Source: Parietichytrium sp. I65-24A
Lineage: Eukaryota; Sar; Bigyra; Thraustochytrida; Thraustochytriidae
NCBI GenBank assembly: GCA_012862575.1
Contig: BLSF01000028.1
Coordinates: forward strand, 62,001-126,000
Reading direction: 5' to 3'
DNA length: 64,000 nt
The position numbers were made by a program, and so were the translations under genes. This document shows, piece after piece, positions 58,379 through 64,000 of the stretch. The first letter of the stretch is position 1, and the number at the start of each line of letters is the position of its first letter. A model generated the notes under the pieces. That model searched no databases, was not told the origin of the DNA, and was given only the letters and a program-made list of their open reading frames with translations.

Positions 58379-59959
58379 TCAATGCCCCATATAGTTGGAG
58401 GAAATACGCTGTTCTATTCGGTCTAGCCGCAACGACTGTAAGTCTACAGCTACCTCGATTTGCGAGAGTCTCGCATCAACAGACTGCTTCAGGTCCGCGA
58501 TTGCGTGGATGATAGTATCAAGACTAGCCTCCTTGCTGCCTGAAGAAACACTTTGCTGTTCTCTGCTCTCATCGTTTTCGCTGGGAAGCTGAATTTCAAT
58601 GAGCGCCATATACTGCTCCTCGGAGTAGGTCTTGGCTGAAATGGAGCACAGCGAGGCTTGCTTCTTTCCTTTTTTTTCAGAAGCGGTGTCTTTATCGCAG
58701 TAAAGAAGCAATCTGCAGCAGGACTCAGACAGATGCATGCCACGTCCGCGTTCCCCTTTGCGCAGCTGCTCTTCAAGCAGGAGTTGCAAACGATTGGTAT
58801 CTTTGAGTCGATAAAAGCTTACGCATTCTTCTGTACACAGGGCGATCTTATCGCCACACGTCGAAACAAGAACTATCTCACGCGAGCCACCATGATCCAG
58901 CTCTATTAGGTTCAAATCTTGGTCAATCAGAAATAGAGATCCTCGGGAAGGCTGCTCGCAGAGTTCCGGTTCACGGGAATCACCTTTGGTTCCGGGCGAG
59001 TCTTCAACTTTTAAAGAAATTTTGCTGGTATCAATGGAAAGTAGTGAGCTCAAAACTGATGAAGAGGGTGCATCCGATTTAGAAAAAAGAACCTCGTCTT
59101 GCTCTCGGAGGGGTTGGGAGACGCATATATCTGCTCTGCTCGTGCGCCCAATGTTAAACAAAGCATCGGCCAAGCCAAAGCTTTGAAGAGAAGATCCCGA
59201 CTGAACTGCCAATGACACCGACTCGCGAACCAATAAATCTTTGGTCTTTTTGCAAAATAACAGTACCTTATTATCAGTAAGGGTGTCTATGGACACAACC
59301 GGAGCTCCCGTTCGGCAGACGTACTTCCACCTTTCCGCTCTCCAAACAAAGACTCTCCCACACGCTCCTCCTATCGCTAATGCAACATCTTCTTCACCTT
59401 TCAGCGCAACCCATCCCAGACATGTTGGTTGAAAGTCAGCTTCAATCCCGGGCAGTCTCTCCTCCGAATACACCCCTGAACGCTCGTCATACCTCACCAA
59501 GAAAACATCTTTCCAATGCTCAAAGACCACGCCAAGTTGCGAACCGCTGGGAGCCCATTGCATATCGACCAAACCCCGCTTGATCTTCACCACCGGTACG
59601 TCCCACACGTCCCTCTGTGCGAAGTCCATCTGCTCTGCTCGCCTCAACACCGCCACCCCTTTCCCGGGCGCATACACCGCAAGCGCCAGCTTGCTCAGCG
59701 CCAGAGCACGAACTCTGTGTCCAAGTTTCACCCTCTCGTCGCTGGCAGTGCTGGCACTGCTGGCACTGCTGAGAATCCTGGCATTGTAGTTATCCACTGC
59801 GAGATGCTTTCCGTTATATACCGCCAAATCGAATCGTTCGCCGCTCGACACTGCTGCGCTTCGAAGGAGATTGCAGTTCGACCATGATGACCCCTGAGGC
59901 ACGCAAGTGGATAAGATAAAGATCTTGCGCTCCCAGTCGACATCGTCAGCAGCCGCCAT
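58379..59959 (-). CDS. Beta-propeller-like protein with C-terminal coiled coil
   Basis: 526 residues from the ATG at 59959 (MAAADDVDWERKIFI). The first 400 residues have the spacing of degenerate WD40/propeller blades (VDMQWAPSGSQLGVVFE, ALAIGGACGRVFVWRAERWK). The last 50 form a coiled coil (LDTIIHAIADLKQSVDARLS, then QIEVAVDLQSLRLDRIEQRI), likely for oligomerisation. Between them is a Ser-rich linker. There is no catalytic motif, signal or membrane segment. It may be a scaffold or trafficking subunit. I cannot assign a family. It converges with the small membrane-protein gene. Confidence 0.75.
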   Translation of the reverse strand: MAAADDVDWERKIFILSTCVPQGSSWSNCNLLRSAAVSSGERFDLAVYNGKHLAVDNYNARILSSASSASTASDERVKLGHRVRALALSKLALAVYAPGKGVAVLRRAEQMDFAQRDVWDVPVVKIKRGLVDMQWAPSGSQLGVVFEHWKDVFLVRYDERSGVYSEERLPGIEADFQPTCLGWVALKGEEDVALAIGGACGRVFVWRAERWKYVCRTGAPVVSIDTLTDNKVLLFCKKTKDLLVRESVSLAVQSGSSLQSFGLADALFNIGRTSRADICVSQPLREQDEVLFSKSDAPSSSVLSSLLSIDTSKISLKVEDSPGTKGDSREPELCEQPSRGSLFLIDQDLNLIELDHGGSREIVLVSTCGDKIALCTEECVSFYRLKDTNRLQLLLEEQLRKGERGRGMHLSESCCRLLLYCDKDTASEKKGKKQASLCSISAKTYSEEQYMALIEIQLPSENDESREQQSVSSGSKEASLDTIIHAIADLKQSVDARLSQIEVAVDLQSLRLDRIEQRISSNYMGH

Positions 59960-60621
59960 GAGGATCCACGGACCGGCGAGGATGTGGACTGACACTGTGT
60001 CACGTACGCCGTGGACTTTTTTAAAACTACGCTGAGGTGTACGCGAGGACAGTTTCCAACTGTATGTATTATGTATTGGCTCATTGACATATTGGTATTG
60101 GGGGTTTTGGTTTCCATTGTTTCTACGTTCGCCTCATGCGTTTGGGGAACGCCTTCAACGATCAACGAATAGATCATAATGAGGGATCAACGAGCTGTTC
60201 CTCGTAATGTCAGTTCAGAATTCTAGGTACCACTAGCTAGTAGTAGGCGAGGTATTTGAGGGCGCAATGCAATGGGCCTAGGGACATCTAGGGACCTAGA
60301 GACGGGCTAACTTCATTCACGAAGATTCGATAGAGCTCCCGCGAAATTTCCTCTGGGATAATCTCGGACTTGGTCGCGCGCGAAGAGACTTGGTCTTGAA
60401 AAGCGATCTGAAGTGAGCGCGATACTGAGTACTGAGTACACTGTGCGAGCGAGAAGAAATTAGAAGCACAGCTCGAAAGGCTGGATTGTGAAAGCAGTGT
60501 TCATATTAACGTGCTCAAAAGGCGAGCCCAACTTTGTGGGAAAAGCGTTCAAACCAGGAAAGGCACGACCGACCCACACTTTCCACTTTGCGTTTGTGTT
60601 GCGTGAAAGAGTCGCAAGAGA
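59960..60621. other. Divergent promoter spacer with CTAG and AGTACT motifs
   Basis: A short CTAG-rich island (60215-60310) and ACTGAGTACTGAGTAC (60424-60439). No gene is supported. Confidence 0.5.
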
Positions 60622-61218
60622 ATGGCCAGCAGCAACGCTGGAGCAGGAAGCGTTGGAAATGGCGGAAGTAATAGCCGCACGTGGCTGGTGGCAACGGTAG
60701 CGCTCGTTGCCGCTGGAGGGCTGGCTTTCGCTCTCTGGAGCTCCAAAGAATCTGGAAAGGCGAGAACGAATTTGATGGAGAAGGACCGCCCGCCTCTTGC
60801 AGTGCGCGAGACGGTGAGCGAAACTAGCACTGACAGGCCGGCTGCTGTGCACAGTCAAACGCAGGCCGCGGGCATGACCTTGAGCAAGCAGGAGGTCAAG
60901 GAGATCTTGGAGGAACTAGAAACGGCAGCCTTGGCCTCGTACAATGCGATTATCAAGGCACGCACGACCGCGCAGGATCAGCATGCTGCGATGAGTTCCG
61001 ATGAATGGAAGGTGCAAATTATTCAAGTTATTGTGAAGGCTATGAAACCAGTAGAGCTGGCGAAAACGAAATTCCAGAACGAACGAGGTGTTGGTGAGCA
61101 GGAGCTGCATCGCGCGATAAGTGCATATAAAAACGACAAGGAGATTAGCCGACTTAACGAAAGCATCCAGCGCACTCACGCGGAGATCAAAGAGCACTCT
61201 CGAATGCTTGTTTCTTGA
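60622..61218 (+). CDS. Membrane-anchored helical protein, function unknown
   Basis: 198 residues from ATG. A Gly/Ser/Asn-rich N-terminus is followed by one membrane span (about 20-40, TWLVATVALVAAGGLAFALW). The rest (85-198) is a long helical region with heptads (SKQEVKEILEELETAALASY; KEISRLNESIQRTHAEIKEH). It resembles a tail extending from a membrane, perhaps a tether. No family is recognised. Confidence 0.7.
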   Translation: MASSNAGAGSVGNGGSNSRTWLVATVALVAAGGLAFALWSSKESGKARTNLMEKDRPPLAVRETVSETSTDRPAAVHSQTQAAGMTLSKQEVKEILEELETAALASYNAIIKARTTAQDQHAAMSSDEWKVQIIQVIVKAMKPVELAKTKFQNERGVGEQELHRAISAYKNDKEISRLNESIQRTHAEIKEHSRMLVS

Positions 61219-61501
61219 CTGCAAAACACTTGGGTTGGCAGCTCTGGCAAACATACGAGGAACGACTTTAGACCTTTTACGAATTTGAAGTTGCCGAGGA
61301 ACTACTTCAAAATCGAGCTTCTACCTAGCGTAAATTGTTTTATATGAAAACACAAAAAGCGAACTAACTTGAATCATTGCGCATAACTCCAGAATTCGAC
61401 TCCGTAATAGTACACAAGTGCGCCGATCCAACTGCAAAATTGCAATCCAGCTTCAAAAGAATTCGGAACGTGAAACGACGTCCAGAGACTATAGAGCTCG
61501 C

Positions 61502-63376
61502 TCAATCATCGTCGTCGCCTTCACTCGAGTCAGAGTGGCTCCCATCCTCTTGAAATCTCGGATCGTCAATCTCGTTGTCCGCATTCAATTTCGAAAGCTT
61601 GCACAATTCAGTGGCCAACTTATGAAGACGGTACGATCCCACTTTGCTGTCGGCTGGAAATTTTGACGATAGGTGCTGGATGAATCGAGAGTATTTTTCG
61701 CCCGCACGATTCGGGTAGATCCGCCTGAAACCACCGAGTCTGTGCTCCTCTCTCTTCATCTCCACCAGGTATTCCAGATCATCCTTGCTCAAACAAAAGT
61801 CGTGAGACTGCGAAGTGCAGCCCTCTGATTGGAAACCGATGGAATAGCCATCCAACTCAAGCTCCATCATGTCCGAGCCCAGAGTCTGCGAAACGTCATG
61901 CGAACCATACACAAGATTCACAAGATCCCTGGTCATGGAGGTCTTCGTATAGTCATAATGTGAACCAACCTCCCCTGAGAGCTGCATGCTGGGTTCGCCA
62001 TTCACTTCAATCACTCGTGGGGTCAAGGTATCATCCACGATGACATCCACACCAAGAAGTTGGTAGCAGTTTACGCAAGTGTAGCCTTTTTGCAGTTTGC
62101 CAAATATTTGAGCAAAGCTTGGCTCCGCACTCAAGAGCATCTGCACGACAGCTGCCTCAATGCGGGTCCAAAGCAAGTCTGGATCAAAATTGTTCCGTTT
62201 CATCCAGCGGTACATCTTCGGAAATGGCCAGACCAGATCCTCTACGGCTACTCCGTTCTTCTTGTTGACCGACGTGTTCGTTAAGAACGATGTTGCTTTA
62301 CCACCGCCCTTGGCCGATTTATCGTATTTAGAGCTCGCAAAGCGCGTAAGCCCGTCCCTGTACATGTACGCACGGAGTGGGTGAATTGAAGTAACGAGAA
62401 CATACGTGCGCATGTCCCACTTTCTCTCTTCAATTAAGAATGGATTTGGAAGATAAGTTTGGACGACTACCTCGTCGTTGTCTGGAAAACGCGACTTCCA
62501 CTTGACGAGCTGCTTCCAGTTATCCATGACGATAATTCCGTTTCCTTCCCCGCGATCAGTGGGCTTGAGGATAAACTGGCGATCCAAATGCTTGGTCTTA
62601 GCAGATTGAATGAGGTCTTTGTAGTCGATAGGTAACATCCAGCACGGAAAAACAAATTCTGTGAGGCCCTCAAAACCACGAAGCGCATGGTTCATCGTTT
62701 CGCAAAAGCGGTCTTTATTCCAGAGCGTTTTCCGAAGACCATACAGCCGAGACACGCGCTGGTATCTGTGCAACTCTAAGAGGTCCTTTGGTTCTATGCA
62801 ATGCGACTTGCCGTCGAAGAGGTCCAAACACTTGAGAGCGCGCCAGTCGCTGTTTTCTCCTTTCTGGAGCTTCTTTTTGGTGGTTTTCACGACCTGGTAC
62901 TGCGCGTTTCCAAATGTTCTCTCCCAGATCGGGAAATCTCTTTCCAGGATAAACTTGACTCCTAAAATTACAATCAGATTGAGCCCTTCCGGGGCTCGTA
63001 TGCTCAGTTCCACATTTCGAATCACAGCCGCAAGACTCTCAATACTCCTGGACTTGGACTTCTTGCCAACGCCCTCATCCAGCACAAGTGCATGGAGGCT
63101 AGCGCCATTTGTCTGTCTTGCGTCCGCCATCTCCAGCATCTTTTGTTCGGACATCTTCAGCGTCAAATCCAGCTCTATCGCCTGAGCTTTCGCTCGAAGT
63201 CGGCGGCTTTCCACGCGGCGCAGCGCTGACACATTCAGGCTCACCAGCCCTGCGCACGCAAGCACCAGCGCCCACCACGTCCACGAGCGCCAATGCACCC
63301 AGGGGGTCTGCTCTTTCGCGTCCTTGCGCCTGCTCCTATTCGCCTTCATTTGCGTTGAGTTGCGCCGGGGCCGCAT
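61502..63376 (-). CDS. Tubulin-tyrosine-ligase-like enzyme with N-terminal membrane anchor
   Basis: 624 residues from the first ATG (MRPRRNSTQMKANR); the frame opens further up at a TTG. Residues about 30-51 form one membrane span (SWTWWALVLACAGLVSLNVS) between basic flanks. The TTL ATP-grasp domain spans about 190-480. It shows FVFPCWMLPIDYKDL, FILKPTDRGEGNGIIV, VVQTYLPNPFLIEERKWDMR, the YMYRDGLTRFAS turn, FLTNTSVNKKNG and the metal-binding end VIEVNGEPSMQ. Such enzymes add Tyr, Glu or Gly to tubulin and other proteins. The C-terminus is acidic (SSEGDDDD). Whether the domain faces the cytosol or the lumen cannot be told from charge alone. Confidence 0.88.
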   Translation of the reverse strand: MRPRRNSTQMKANRSRRKDAKEQTPWVHWRSWTWWALVLACAGLVSLNVSALRRVESRRLRAKAQAIELDLTLKMSEQKMLEMADARQTNGASLHALVLDEGVGKKSKSRSIESLAAVIRNVELSIRAPEGLNLIVILGVKFILERDFPIWERTFGNAQYQVVKTTKKKLQKGENSDWRALKCLDLFDGKSHCIEPKDLLELHRYQRVSRLYGLRKTLWNKDRFCETMNHALRGFEGLTEFVFPCWMLPIDYKDLIQSAKTKHLDRQFILKPTDRGEGNGIIVMDNWKQLVKWKSRFPDNDEVVVQTYLPNPFLIEERKWDMRTYVLVTSIHPLRAYMYRDGLTRFASSKYDKSAKGGGKATSFLTNTSVNKKNGVAVEDLVWPFPKMYRWMKRNNFDPDLLWTRIEAAVVQMLLSAEPSFAQIFGKLQKGYTCVNCYQLLGVDVIVDDTLTPRVIEVNGEPSMQLSGEVGSHYDYTKTSMTRDLVNLVYGSHDVSQTLGSDMMELELDGYSIGFQSEGCTSQSHDFCLSKDDLEYLVEMKREEHRLGGFRRIYPNRAGEKYSRFIQHLSSKFPADSKVGSYRLHKLATELCKLSKLNADNEIDDPRFQEDGSHSDSSEGDDDD

Positions 63377-64000
63377 CGTCCCGGCTACTTTTCTCGCCTT
63401 CTCTTCCGCGTTGTCTTTCACTGGCAACCTTCAACGCGCGTCTCCTTCAGCCCATACAAGCCCTTCTCTGCACAGCAACCAACCCAGCTAAACTCTACCG
63501 AAGCCAACCCAAGTGGAGACGAAACAAACCTTTTCGTTTACTCCCTCCTCCTCTTTGCGCCCAGCTTGCCCAGCTTGCCAAATTCCTGTTTTGCGCTCCA
63601 ACACACTGCCGCACTCAGTCTCGTCGTCCGCGTTGAACACTCTCTACTCCACGTGCAAGAGGCCCGCGAGTACCCGTTGACCAGAGCTCTGACTCGGCGA
63701 AGTGCACTGTTTCTGAATATGAGGACGTACAACAGGTTGCTAAGATCGCCTGCAAGTTGCACTTGCTTGCTTGCTTGCTTGCTTGCATGTGCTTGCTTTC
63801 TCGCTCTCTCTCTTTGTGTTTACTTCACATGTGAACACATGTGAACACAGTCATTGTTTTCAAAGAATGGAGGATTGAGAGAAAGCAGATAGAATGGAAA
63901 GAGAGAAAAGAAAGAAGAGAAAGAAAAGAGATGAAAAGAGATGAAAAGACGACTATAGCATTTTGGCCTTTCCGATCGATTTGTTTTACGCAAAACTTGC
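63377..64000. other. Right-end spacer
   Basis: Leader of the TTL-like gene. It holds a (CTTG)n microsatellite (63762-63786), a CT tract (63798-63815), a repeated ACATGTGAAC (63828-63847) and an A/G-rich end (63880-63955). No gene is supported. Confidence 0.5.
63762..63786. repeat. (CTTG)n microsatellite
   Basis: About six CTTG copies, in the presumed upstream region of the TTL-like gene. Confidence 0.9.

Overview
The window reads as nuclear DNA of a single-celled eukaryote. Genes are compact and lie on both strands. Most have no intron; the three that need one carry short GT-AG introns of 77-91 bases. Pro-Thr repeats of the PTxEPT kind on a membrane receptor, a GABA-B-type 7TM protein, an SPX/VTC polyphosphate-type protein, a single-AP2 transcription factor, a medium-chain acyl-CoA dehydrogenase and an LCCL membrane protein together fit a heterotrophic stramenopile. 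A labyrinthulomycete (thraustochytrid) is my best guess. This is inference from gene content, not a match to a known genome.

Left part (1-20.7 kb): a zinc-ribbon protein, MCAD, an AMMECR1 protein, a membrane-tethered diamine-type acetyltransferase, a TPR protein, a coiled-coil protein, a roughly 500-bp CACGTG-rich minisatellite, phosphopantothenate-cysteine ligase, a large chimeric GPCR (Pro-Thr stalk, 7TM, WW-like tail), a NIMA/NEK kinase, a THOC6-like WD40 protein and a small multispan membrane protein.

Middle part (20.7-35.2 kb): this looks like accessory DNA. Five intron-bearing tRNA-Gly(GCC) genes sit around two divergent members of an F-box family. The order is mirrored: tRNA, tRNA, tRNA, F-box(+) / F-box(-), tRNA, tRNA. 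An AP2 factor follows, then about 7.3 kb with no gene I can support.

Right part (35.2-64 kb): an LCCL membrane protein, a small heat-shock protein, exocyst Sec3, an SPX-VTC protein, an NBR1-like autophagy receptor, a RING/RanBP2-finger protein, the DNA primase large subunit, a small single-pass protein, a beta-propeller protein with a C-terminal coiled coil, a membrane-anchored coiled-coil protein and a membrane-anchored tubulin-tyrosine-ligase-like enzyme. Most are housekeeping functions (secretion, autophagy, phosphate storage, replication). Eukaryotic gene order gives no operon logic.

Recurring non-coding patterns are sense-strand GA tracts in 5' leaders, GTAC-centred palindromes in spacers, CTAG/TAG-rich islands between genes, and a 43-bp element present once alone and once as an inverted pair. 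I saw no reverse transcriptase, integrase, capsid or other virus-like gene. Start codons were checked in the sequence; where an open frame begins upstream of any ATG, the first ATG was used.
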